Source: Chitinophaga dinghuensis
GTDB lineage: Bacteria; Bacteroidota; Bacteroidia; Chitinophagales; Chitinophagaceae
NCBI RefSeq assembly: GCF_003259435.1
Contig: NZ_QLMA01000002.1
Span: 124,001-188,000 of the forward strand
Reading direction: 5' to 3'
DNA: 64,000 nt
Below are positions 49,745 through 57,669 of this stretch, piece after piece; within the stretch, counting starts at the first letter, position 1, and each line of letters opens with the position of its first letter. Below the pieces are notes generated by a model that was not told the DNA's origin, searched no databases, and saw only the letters and a list, made by a program, of their open reading frames with translations. Made by a program: the position numbers and the translations under genes.

Positions 49745-50374
49745 TTAGTTGTTGGCCAGTAACTGCTGTCTGGTCATATCCTTCACTACCTGTTGTGCAT
49801 ACAGCACAGCCATCCTTGTGGTGGTAGGAGGATCAAATGATTTGGACTGAACGGAATACAGCAACTGTCCGCTCTGCAGATCGTACAGGTTGCCTTCCCA
49901 TTGGTATTTCGTGTTTACAGTATAGTATCCGGGAGTATACATACTACCGTACCACCAGGAGTAATATGGCCAGAAGCCATAAGGTCCGTATGGGTAATAT
50001 ACGCCACCGGGTACATATTGTTTTTGTCTTGCCTTATCCAGCATGACGATAGTCAATACCTGGCTTGCACCGCTACTTCTCAGTTTACCAACTACCTGCT
50101 TTTCGCCCATTTGGCCAAACTGCTGTGGACCAAATTCCTGCAGGGCTGATGAAGCGTTGTATCCTTTCCGTCTCAGTTCAGAAACTGTATAATTTTCCAT
50201 CTGGCTACGGAGTGCCATATCCCTTTGCGGCACCATGGCAAACACCATAATTTTCTGATCTCGCTGCAATTGCGGAGCACCATTGGCCCTCCATGAAGAA
50301 GTAACCTTTGTACTGGTACATGCCGTTGCAGTCAGTATCGCCAGCGCAGCTATTAAAAATCCAAGCTTTTTCAT
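49745..50374 (-). CDS. DUF4136-family lipoprotein
   Basis: A 209-residue lipoprotein: signal peptide and lipobox 'ILTATACTST' with Cys near residue 19. 'KVTSSWRANG', 'KIMVFAMVPQRDMALRSQME' and 'TKYQWEGNLYDLQSGQLLYS' fit DUF4136; a Tyr/Pro/Gly-rich segment ('GVYYPYGPYGFWPYYSWWYG') near residue 125 is notable. Function unknown. ATG 50374 is chosen because a strong ribosome-binding site precedes it. Confidence 0.82.
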   Translation of the reverse strand: MKKLGFLIAALAILTATACTSTKVTSSWRANGAPQLQRDQKIMVFAMVPQRDMALRSQMENYTVSELRRKGYNASSALQEFGPQQFGQMGEKQVVGKLRSSGASQVLTIVMLDKARQKQYVPGGVYYPYGPYGFWPYYSWWYGSMYTPGYYTVNTKYQWEGNLYDLQSGQLLYSVQSKSFDPPTTTRMAVLYAQQVVKDMTRQQLLANN

Positions 50375-50377
50375 ATA

Positions 50378-50386
50378 CCCTCCTTT
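50378..50386 (-). promoter_or_regulatory. Strong Shine-Dalgarno sequence of the DUF4136 gene
   Basis: On the minus strand AAAGGAGGG ends 3 nt before ATG 50374. It decides the start over the longer upstream reading frame and stands out because most genes in this window lack such a site. Confidence 0.7.
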
Positions 50387-50510
50387 GGTTTGAGTGTTTA
50401 TTGTTAGACGTAACAGGAGGCAATATGTAACATGCAACAACTCGTTTTAACATCCTTTTAAGGTTTGTTAACGCGTTGCAACTGAACACATTAGAATAAG
50501 ATTAATACAA

Positions 50511-50547
50511 TAAAAAAGGAGGCATTTTCGTTGCGAAAATGCCTCCT
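50511..50547 (-). terminator. Strong terminator of mqnC
   Basis: AGGAGGCATTTTCG and CGAAAATGCCTCCT are perfect complements with loop TTG; on the minus strand a TTTTTTA tail follows. It lies 27 bp beyond the mqnC stop. Confidence 0.9.
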
Positions 50548-50573
50548 GAAAATATTATAAAGAAGAAGTTTTA

Positions 50574-51698
50574 TTAGTAGTTGATAACCTGTTCTTCTAT
50601 GCTTGCAGGGATATCTCTAAATTCGTAGAGCTGGGTGCGTAATTGTGGTTCGAACCCTGCTTCACGGATCGCTTCCTGCATAGAGCGGTAAGTAAAGCGG
50701 TGCGGTGCGCCTGCTGCGCTTACTACGTTCTCTTCAATCATGATTGAGCCAAAATCGTTCGCGCCAGCATGCAAACAGAGCTGTGCCACCTGTTTACCTA
50801 CTGTCAGCCAGGAAGCCTGGATATTTTTGACATTCGGTAACATAATACGGCTCATCGCAATCATACGGATATATTCTTCAGAGGTAGTCATGTTATGAAC
50901 GCCACGGATACGTGCCAGCAATGTATCTACATCCTGGAAGGTCCATGGAATGAACGCGGTAAAACCGTAATGTCCTTCTGGTTTCTCGCTCTGTACCTGA
51001 CGAATATCCACCAGGTGTTCAAAGCGCTCCAATACAGTTTCCACGTGACCAAACATCATGGTGGCAGATGAAGCGATATTCAGCTTATGCGCTGCACGCA
51101 TTACATCCAGCCATTCCTGTGCGCCACATTTACCTTTTGAAATCAGTCGACGTACGCGATCATTCAGGATTTCTGCACCGGCGCCTGGCAAACTATCCAT
51201 ACCAGCATCTTTCAGCGCCTTCAGCACTTCAATATGGGTACTTTTTTCCAGTTTGGTGATATGTGCCACTTCTGGGGGGCCCAGCGTGTGTAAACGTAAT
51301 TCAGGATAAAGGCCTTTCAACTGCTTGAAGAGATCTACATAAAAGGACAGCCCTAATTCAGGGTGATGGCCTCCTTGCAGCAACAACTGATCACCACCAT
51401 ATTTCAGGGTTTCTTCAATCTTGCGTTTATACTCATCAATACCAGTGATATAGGCTTCCGGATGTCCCGGGATACGGTAGAAATTACAAAACTTGCAGTT
51501 GGCCGTGCACACGTTGGTGGTGTTCACGTTCCTGTCTATCTGCCAGGTAACTTTACCATGTGGTACCTGTTGCTTGCGCAATTCATTGGCAATCTGCATC
51601 AGTTCTGCCAATGGTGCATTTTCAAATAAGAATACTCCTTCTTCTGCAGTCAGAAATTCAAATTGCTGCGCCTTCTTATATAACTCCTGTAGTTCCAT
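50574..51698 (-). CDS. mqnC: Cyclic dehypoxanthinyl futalosine synthase (menaquinone synthesis)
   Basis: A 374-residue radical SAM enzyme that cyclises dehypoxanthine futalosine in the futalosine route to menaquinone. The cluster motif CxxxCxxC is in 'NVCTANCKFCNFYRIPGHPE'; 'LLQGGHHPELGLSFYVDLFK', 'HIEVLKALKDAGMDSLPGAG', 'TMMFGHVETVLERFEHLVDI' and 'GFTAFIPWTFQ' are typical of MqnC rather than MqnE. Menaquinone carries electrons toward the oxidase encoded in this window. Other mqn genes are not nearby. Confidence 0.92.
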   Translation of the reverse strand: MELQELYKKAQQFEFLTAEEGVFLFENAPLAELMQIANELRKQQVPHGKVTWQIDRNVNTTNVCTANCKFCNFYRIPGHPEAYITGIDEYKRKIEETLKYGGDQLLLQGGHHPELGLSFYVDLFKQLKGLYPELRLHTLGPPEVAHITKLEKSTHIEVLKALKDAGMDSLPGAGAEILNDRVRRLISKGKCGAQEWLDVMRAAHKLNIASSATMMFGHVETVLERFEHLVDIRQVQSEKPEGHYGFTAFIPWTFQDVDTLLARIRGVHNMTTSEEYIRMIAMSRIMLPNVKNIQASWLTVGKQVAQLCLHAGANDFGSIMIEENVVSAAGAPHRFTYRSMQEAIREAGFEPQLRTQLYEFRDIPASIEEQVINY

Positions 51699-51733
51699 TG
51701 TGCTTTCCTTAATAGTTGACGGCTAAGCCGAAA

Positions 51734-51741
51734 CAAAGGTA
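51734..51741 (-). promoter_or_regulatory. -7 element of mqnC
   Basis: Minus strand TACCTTTG, an exact TAnnTTTG match, 35 bp before the start codon; no TTTG at 19-21 bp upstream. Confidence 0.4.
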
Positions 51742-51870
51742 GTGTAATTGCTTATATATAATGCCTAGGAATCTTTCATCCTTATAATTGTCCAACAGCA
51801 TAAAAATATTTTATACGAAAGGTTTTAAATGTTAAATTTAGAAAAATACGATACCCAGATCTTCCCCATC

Positions 51871-53124
51871 ATGTTTAAACCATTTCTGTTATGCATCTTG
51901 CTGTCCCTGTCAGCAACATGCTGTTATCAGCAAGCCAACGCCAGTACCTACCGCGCTGAATATCCTTATGCCAATGACCCACAAGATAATGACAGTCTTC
52001 CCAATTCCGTCCTGCTCACCAAATTCAAGTTCAAGCAATATTATGGGGGAGTTGTTGTGGTGCAGGCCGTGCTGAAAGGCCATTCAGATACGCTTCAGTT
52101 TATCCTGGATACCGGAAGTGCCGGCATCTCCCTGGATACTTCTACCGCAACGAGACTTGGTCTCTCGCTCGTGCCATCCGACAGAACGGTCAAAGGATTG
52201 GCAAGCGCCAAACAAGTTTCTTTTGCCATGGATCAAACCCTTATCCTTCCCGGCCTCGTGGTGGACAGTCTCGATTTCTATATCAATGATTATGAATTAA
52301 TTAGCCAGGTATATGGACTTCAGGTGGATGGCATCATCGGATATAGTCTGCTCAGTCGTTATATCGTTACAGTAGATTATGATTTAGAGGAGATAGGCGT
52401 CTATTCCCCAGGCAAATATCCCTATCCGAAAGGAGGTATGACCCTGCGCCCTTCTTTAACAACGATCCCTATTATTTCTGCTCCAATAAGAAATGGCAAA
52501 GCCAACACCAGTAACCGGTTTTTCTTCGATACCGGCGCCGGTATGTGCCTATTGCTTTCCAACCAGTTTGTGAACGACAGCGCGCTGTTGGCAGATAAAA
52601 AACGTAAAAGGAAAATTATCCAGACAGAAGCCCAGGGACTGGGAGGACGTATGCAAATGAACCTGACCACTATTCAGGAAATAAAAGTGGGCAACTATAC
52701 TTTCCGTAATGTTCCTACTTATTTATTCGACGACATTTACAGCGTCACTTCTTATCCATATCTGGGCGGTATGATTGGGAATGATCTGCTACGCCGATTT
52801 AACCTGATCCTAAACTATCCGAAGAAAGAAATTTACCTTTTACCCAATACCCATTTCAGGGATATATTCGACTATTCCTATACGGGATTGATTATCTATC
52901 TCATTGATGGTCAGGTAGAAGTAACGGATGTTATCAAAGGTTCGCCGGCAGAAAAAGCAGGCTTTCAAAAAGGCGATGTTATCATGGCGATCAATAACTA
53001 TATGGCCCCCAATCTCCAGGTTTTCCGTGAGATGCTGAAGAATATCGGCAGTAGAGCGGTGATACTTATTCGCAGGGACAAGGACCTTTCCGTTAAAAAA
53101 TTACCAATAAAAAGTATTCTTTAA
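51871..53124 (+). CDS. Secreted retropepsin-like aspartyl protease with PDZ domain
   Basis: A 417-residue exported protein. Signal peptide at residues 1-~20. Two aspartyl-protease lobes, each with an active-site loop: Asp80-Thr-Gly in 'LQFILDTGSAGISLD' and Asp220-Thr-Gly in 'NRFFFDTGAGMCLLLS'; both lobes also show the hydrophobic-Gly turn ('VDGIIGYSLLSRYIV', 'YLGGMIGNDLLRRFN'). A C-terminal PDZ domain (~330-415, 'VIKGSPAEKAGFQKGDVIMA') would bind substrate or partner ends. ATG 51871 is preferred to 51829 because it starts the signal peptide. The next gene is a paralogue. Confidence 0.85.
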   Translation: MFKPFLLCILLSLSATCCYQQANASTYRAEYPYANDPQDNDSLPNSVLLTKFKFKQYYGGVVVVQAVLKGHSDTLQFILDTGSAGISLDTSTATRLGLSLVPSDRTVKGLASAKQVSFAMDQTLILPGLVVDSLDFYINDYELISQVYGLQVDGIIGYSLLSRYIVTVDYDLEEIGVYSPGKYPYPKGGMTLRPSLTTIPIISAPIRNGKANTSNRFFFDTGAGMCLLLSNQFVNDSALLADKKRKRKIIQTEAQGLGGRMQMNLTTIQEIKVGNYTFRNVPTYLFDDIYSVTSYPYLGGMIGNDLLRRFNLILNYPKKEIYLLPNTHFRDIFDYSYTGLIIYLIDGQVEVTDVIKGSPAEKAGFQKGDVIMAINNYMAPNLQVFREMLKNIGSRAVILIRRDKDLSVKKLPIKSIL

Positions 53125-53137
53125 CGTTATTTGTGGC

Positions 53138-54061
53138 ATGTGGCGAATCTATTGGATACTCATCGTGATTGCCGCTGCCTGTACAAATGCAAGCGCACAG
53201 CGCAAAAACGCATCAGCGGAACCAGATAACACCAAACCAGCGGGCGTCATCCCGTTCACTTTGGTCAATAACCATATCGTTTTCCCTGTTACCTTATCCG
53301 GTAGCAGCGATACGTTGCATTTCATTTTCGACAGCGGAGCAGAGGTAACGGTAATGAATACACGTACGGCAGAGCGACTCAAAGTGCCCAGTAACCGACA
53401 GGCATTCATGAGCGGTGTCAACAACGGCATGATTCAGGTACCTGTCGTGACTATAAACGCACTGTATATCAAGGATATACGAATGCCATATGTCAATGCA
53501 TACCTGGAAGACCTTCGGGATCTCGGCACTGAAAAAACCAGCATCGATGGCGTGATTGGCGTAGCGTTGATGCGGATGTATATTATCAGGATTGATTACA
53601 AAAATCAGCAACTGCAATTCTTCCCCAATGGTAAAACCAAAGTGACTACTGCTGGTCAACTTATGCATTTTGAACTTAACTATACCACACCAGTAGTGGA
53701 AGCGTCTATCAAGCTTCCGAATGGCACTGCATTAATGGGTAATTACCACGTGACCACTGGCGGCGATTATGGGGTCCTGTTTAACTGGCCATTCGTGGAA
53801 AAGTATAAGCTGAACACAATCCTGCCTACCATCAATACTGACAAAGTGCAGGATATGGCCAAAGTCCTGTATTACATTAACAGCAGTATCCCTCAGCTGC
53901 AAATGGCCGGCAGATCGGTTTCAAGCGTGCCTGTCAGCTATTGCAAAGACGTGGACGATGTAGGCGTATTCGTGGAAATTGCTGGCGCTATTGGCTATGA
54001 CGTGTGGAAACATTTCACGGTAACTATCAACTACAATAAAAAAGAGCTCTTTCTGGAATAG
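53138..54061 (+). CDS. Secreted retropepsin-like protein, second lobe degenerate
   Basis: A 307-residue exported paralogue of the preceding protease, 13 bp downstream. Signal peptide MWRIYWILIVIAAACTNASA. The first lobe keeps an active-site-like Asp65-Ser-Gly in 'HFIFDSGAEVTVMN' and 'IDGVIGVALMRMYIIRIDYK'; the second lobe has 'GNYHVTTGGDYGVLFNW', where the catalytic Asp is missing. There is no PDZ domain. It may be inactive, need dimerisation, or bind partners. It is probably cotranscribed with the upstream gene. Confidence 0.78.
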   Translation: MWRIYWILIVIAAACTNASAQRKNASAEPDNTKPAGVIPFTLVNNHIVFPVTLSGSSDTLHFIFDSGAEVTVMNTRTAERLKVPSNRQAFMSGVNNGMIQVPVVTINALYIKDIRMPYVNAYLEDLRDLGTEKTSIDGVIGVALMRMYIIRIDYKNQQLQFFPNGKTKVTTAGQLMHFELNYTTPVVEASIKLPNGTALMGNYHVTTGGDYGVLFNWPFVEKYKLNTILPTINTDKVQDMAKVLYYINSSIPQLQMAGRSVSSVPVSYCKDVDDVGVFVEIAGAIGYDVWKHFTVTINYNKKELFLE

Positions 54062-54124
54062 ATTGACTCATAGTTGCATATAAGGGATTATCTTTACTTT
54101 TACCCTCAACTATCAAACAGGCAT

Positions 54125-55363
54125 ATGATTCATTACAATAAATTCACCTTAGCGAACGGACTTCGTGTAATAGTACATGAGGATCACACCACACCAATGG
54201 CGGTCCTGAATGTGCTGTATGATGTAGGTGCGAGAGATGAAAATCCGGAACAGACAGGCTTTGCACACCTCTTCGAACACCTGATGTTCGGTGGTTCTGT
54301 CAATATTCCAGAATATGATGAGCCACTGCAAATGGCAGGCGGCGAAAACAACGCCTACACCACCAGCGACCTTACGAACTACTATATCACCTTACCGGCA
54401 GAAAACATCGAAACAGCATTCTGGCTGGAAAGCGATCGTATGTTATCGCTTGCCTTCAGTGAAAAGAGTCTGGATGTACAGCGGAAAGTGGTTTGTGAAG
54501 AGTTCAAGGAACATTATATCAATAAGCCATATGGGGATATCTGGCATAAGATGCGCACCCTGGCTTACAAAACGCACCCTTATCGCTGGATGACCATCGG
54601 TAAGGAACTTTCGCATATCGAAGACGCCAAGCTGGAAGATGTAAAAGCATTCTTCTTTAAGTATTATCGTCCTGTAAATGCGATTCTCTCCGTAGGAGGA
54701 AATGTAACCACCGAACAGGTGAAAGCCCTGGCAGAGAAGTGGTTCGGAGACATTCCATCCGGCGAAAAATACAATCGTAATTTACCACAGGAGCCCGAAC
54801 AATCGGAGCCTCATGTGCTGGAAATAAAATCGAATGTTCCACTGGATGCGCTGTATAAGTGTTATCATATGCAGGCCCGTTCAGACAAGCGTTATTATGC
54901 TGCTGATCTGATCTCTGATATTCTCGGTGGCGGCGGCGCTTCCCGCCTGCACCAGGTACTGGTAAAAGAGAAAAAACTCTTCTCCAATATTGAATGTTAT
55001 CATTTTGGTAGCCTGGATGCCGGATTGCTGACCATAGAAGGCAAACTGGTGAAAGGGGTGAAGATGAAAGATGCAGAGAAAGCCATCCAGGTAGAACTGG
55101 AAAAGCTGAAAGCGGAGATCATTCCGGAAAGAGAACTCCAGAAGGTAAAAAATCGTGTAGAAAGTCTGCTGGCATTTGAAGATATGAGCCTGCTCAATCG
55201 CGCCAACAACCTGGCTTTCTACGAACTCCTCGGCGACGCAGAAATGATGAATAAAGAATTCAGCAACTACGAAAATGTAACCGCTGAAGATCTTCATCGC
55301 GAAGCCCAGGTGCTGTTTGACGATAAGAACTCCAACACAATTTACTATTACGCTGAAAACTGA
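54125..55363 (+). CDS. M16-family zinc metallopeptidase (active subunit)
   Basis: A 412-residue protein. The inverted zinc motif HxxEH is at residues 48-52 ('AHLFEHLMFGG'), with the third ligand Glu in 'KVVCEEFKEHY' near residue 127. 'PLDALYKCYHMQARSDKRYY' and 'DILGGGGASRLHQVLVKEKK' are typical of the second half-domain. No signal peptide is visible in the chosen frame (ATG 54125). It acts with the following, non-catalytic M16 protein, as in mitochondrial-processing-peptidase-like pairs. A possible promoter (TTG, 18 bp, TACTTTTA) lies at 54074-54102. Confidence 0.92.
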   Translation: MIHYNKFTLANGLRVIVHEDHTTPMAVLNVLYDVGARDENPEQTGFAHLFEHLMFGGSVNIPEYDEPLQMAGGENNAYTTSDLTNYYITLPAENIETAFWLESDRMLSLAFSEKSLDVQRKVVCEEFKEHYINKPYGDIWHKMRTLAYKTHPYRWMTIGKELSHIEDAKLEDVKAFFFKYYRPVNAILSVGGNVTTEQVKALAEKWFGDIPSGEKYNRNLPQEPEQSEPHVLEIKSNVPLDALYKCYHMQARSDKRYYAADLISDILGGGGASRLHQVLVKEKKLFSNIECYHFGSLDAGLLTIEGKLVKGVKMKDAEKAIQVELEKLKAEIIPERELQKVKNRVESLLAFEDMSLLNRANNLAFYELLGDAEMMNKEFSNYENVTAEDLHREAQVLFDDKNSNTIYYYAEN

Positions 55364-55406
55364 TGTCGTGCAGCATGCTGCTACCCATCGACCAAAACAT
55401 TAGACG

Positions 55407-56687
55407 ATGAACAGAAGTATTCCTCCTGCGATTAAAGATGCTGTGGAGTTTGATATAAGTCTTAAGCCTTACGAAAAATTCACCCTCGATAACGGTATTC
55501 CTGTATACGTGGTTAAATCCAACGAACAGGATACGCTTCAACTGGAAATGGTATTCCCTGCCGGCACCTGGTATGAAAACCAGAGTATGCAGGCCCAGGC
55601 TACCAATTTCCTGATGAAAACCGGTACCAGTAAGCATACAGCGCTCGAGATAAATGAAAGCATTGAGTATTACGGCGCTTATCTGAACCGTAATACCTAC
55701 CACGAAAACGCCACTTACACGCTACATTGCCTCACTAAGCATACGGATGTATTGCTCCCTGTGATGCAGGAGGTCATTTTAGACCCTGTATTCCCGGAAG
55801 AGGAGCTGAACATCTATAAGCAGAATCAGAAGCAAAAACTGGCTGTAAACCTCCAGAAATGCGATTTTGTGGCCAATCGGTTCATTGATCAGTACCTGTT
55901 TGGAGAGTTTCACCCTTATGGCCGCGTGAGCTCCATGATGGGATACGATGCACTGCAAAGAGAAATCCTGGAAGGTTTCTACAAGAAACACTACACCTAC
56001 AACAACTGTAAAATCTTTGTTGCAGGTAATCTTCCGGACAATATGATCGAACTGCTAAATAAATATTTCGGCAGCTCTAAATGGAATGGCGAATCTAAAA
56101 TTCAACGCCTGGATCTGCCTATTCAGCCAGCAGAAGAAAAGAAATTCAGAATCTTCAACGACGAGAACGGCGTACAAGGCGCGGTGCGTATTGCCAGACC
56201 TTTCCCGAACCGTTACCATCCTGACTTTCCAAAGATGCTGGTGCTCAACACCATATTCGGCGGCTATTTCGGGTCCAGACTGATGAGCAATATCAGAGAG
56301 GAAAAAGGATACACTTACGGTATCTATTCCCAACTGTATAACTTCCGTCAGGTGAGTGCCCTGAATATCCAGACAGAAGCCGGACGCGATGTATGCGAAG
56401 CTACCATTGCAGAAGTCTACAAAGAAATGGAACAACTGCAAAATGTTCCTATTCCGCAGGAAGAACTGGATCTGGTACGCAACTACATGATCGGTTCCAT
56501 CCTCGGCGATCTGGACGGCGCTTTCCAGATTATCCAACGCTGGAAGAACCTGATCCTCAATGATCTGGACGAAAATTATTTCTATAACAATATCAATATC
56601 ATTAAAACCATCACTGCCGAAGAACTGCAACATGTTGCGAAGCAGTATATGTCGCCTGCCGACTTCTATGAATTAGTAGTGATCTAA
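55407..56687 (+). CDS. M16-family peptidase-like protein (non-catalytic partner)
   Basis: A 426-residue relative of the preceding gene. At the position of HxxEH it has 'TNFLMKTGTSKHTALEINES', so the zinc site is absent. The R/Y pair of the partner domain is kept in 'VLNTIFGGYFGSRLMSNIRE' and 'EKGYTYGIYSQLYNFRQ'. Such subunits complete the substrate chamber of the active subunit. It starts 43 bp after the active subunit gene. Confidence 0.9.
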   Translation: MNRSIPPAIKDAVEFDISLKPYEKFTLDNGIPVYVVKSNEQDTLQLEMVFPAGTWYENQSMQAQATNFLMKTGTSKHTALEINESIEYYGAYLNRNTYHENATYTLHCLTKHTDVLLPVMQEVILDPVFPEEELNIYKQNQKQKLAVNLQKCDFVANRFIDQYLFGEFHPYGRVSSMMGYDALQREILEGFYKKHYTYNNCKIFVAGNLPDNMIELLNKYFGSSKWNGESKIQRLDLPIQPAEEKKFRIFNDENGVQGAVRIARPFPNRYHPDFPKMLVLNTIFGGYFGSRLMSNIREEKGYTYGIYSQLYNFRQVSALNIQTEAGRDVCEATIAEVYKEMEQLQNVPIPQEELDLVRNYMIGSILGDLDGAFQIIQRWKNLILNDLDENYFYNNINIIKTITAEELQHVAKQYMSPADFYELVVI

Positions 56688-56698
56688 TTTGGTTAAAA

Positions 56699-57094
56699 AT
56701 GAAATACATCATCATCTGCCTGTTGCTGTTCACTGCCATCAGCAAGGGCTTTGCTCAGACACAGGCAGAGATGAATAAGCAAGCCAACGAAGCTTATAAA
56801 ACGGCTGATAAACAGTTGAATGAAGTCTACCAAAACATCCTGAAAGACTATTCAGCGAATAAAACTTTCCTTTCCAATCTCCGTGATGCACAAAGACTCT
56901 GGATGCAGTTTCGGGATGCGCAGGTAAAAGCCATGTTTCCAGAGCCCGCCAAAAACTATGGCAGCATGTTTCCTGTATGTAAAGCCAACTACCTCACAGA
57001 ATTAACTACACAGCGCGTAGAAGCCCTACGGGTATGGGTAAACGGCCTTCCGCCGGGGGAAACCTGCACCGGTTCCGTAGGCGCCCGACAATAA
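56699..57094 (+). CDS. LprI-like (DUF1311) secreted protein
   Basis: A 131-residue protein with signal peptide 'MKYIIICLLLFTAISKGFA'. 'EAYKTADKQLNEVYQNILKD' and 'LRDAQRLWMQFRDAQVKAMF' are the DUF1311/LprI helical signature; conserved cysteines lie near the C-terminus ('PVCKANY', 'GETCTG'). LprI of Mycobacterium is a lysozyme inhibitor; the function in this phylum is unproven. It begins 11 bp after the second M16 gene. Confidence 0.85.
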   Translation: MKYIIICLLLFTAISKGFAQTQAEMNKQANEAYKTADKQLNEVYQNILKDYSANKTFLSNLRDAQRLWMQFRDAQVKAMFPEPAKNYGSMFPVCKANYLTELTTQRVEALRVWVNGLPPGETCTGSVGARQ

Positions 57095-57132
57095 CTCTTC
57101 ATCTCGAATTAGTATTTTTCGGCATATAATCA

Positions 57133-57140
57133 TATTTTTG
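57133..57140 (+). promoter_or_regulatory. -7 element of the second LprI-like gene
   Basis: TATTTTTG fits TAnnTTTG exactly, 19 bp before the ATG at 57160. No clear TTTG upstream. Confidence 0.4.
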
Positions 57141-57159
57141 TCGCATAGATAGATATCCT

Positions 57160-57570
57160 ATGCGAAACCTGATCCCTATACTCGCCATTTTCGGGTGTGC
57201 TACATCCTACGCCCAGCAGCAGGCAACCCCGCTCGATATTATCGAAGCCAGGTACCAGCAATGCCTTGCTAAAAGCAGCAATATGTACAACTGTGCCGCT
57301 GTGTATTACCGGGAGCTCGACAGCACCCTGTCGGCCACTATGCAGCAATTATACGCTCACCTGGATGCTACCCGCACCAGCAAGCTACAATCGGAACAGT
57401 TTACCTGGGAAGAGAAAAAAGACGCTTATTTCAAAAAGATAGACGAACGTGTGGAAAAGCTGCATAAAAGCACCATGCAAGGTCTTGACGATGATATGAT
57501 TTCAACAGATAACAAAGCCGCTTTTCTGAAAGAGCGGTTATCCGAGTTGTATCGTGAATATGAGATTTAA
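57160..57570 (+). CDS. LprI-like (DUF1311-related) secreted protein, second copy
   Basis: A 136-residue protein with signal peptide 'MRNLIPILAIFGCATSYA'. 'YQQCLAKSSNMYNCAAVYYR' and 'LDSTLSATMQQLYAHLDATR' repeat the helical pattern of LprI-like proteins, with a Cys pair. It is more divergent than the preceding copy. It has its own -7 element, so it may be expressed separately from the M16 block. Confidence 0.7.
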   Translation: MRNLIPILAIFGCATSYAQQQATPLDIIEARYQQCLAKSSNMYNCAAVYYRELDSTLSATMQQLYAHLDATRTSKLQSEQFTWEEKKDAYFKKIDERVEKLHKSTMQGLDDDMISTDNKAAFLKERLSELYREYEI

Positions 57571-57616
57571 TACGGCCTTCATTGGCTGAAGCATACAACA
57601 CCTGAACCTGCAATTT

Positions 57617-57641
57617 GTACCGCCGCGTACTGCGGCGGTAC
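57617..57641. terminator. GC-rich hairpin between convergent genes
   Basis: GTACCGCCGC and GCGGCGGTAC around GTACT. It lies between the stops of the LprI-like gene and the arginase-fold gene. No T run follows closely on the plus strand (TTTTTATT is 10 bp away). Confidence 0.45.
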
Positions 57642-57669
57642 CTTACAATAATTTTTATTCGGATTCCTG

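Noticed and set aside
50647..50657. GGTTCGAACCC, resembling the T-arm of a tRNA
   Set aside because: It lies within mqnC coding sequence and no acceptor, D or anticodon arms surround it.
54063..54102. TTGACTCATAGTT with a downstream TACTTTTA, considered as a third copy of the Fnr-type promoter
   Set aside because: The palindrome is broken and the spacing to the -7 element differs by one base; box A is missing.
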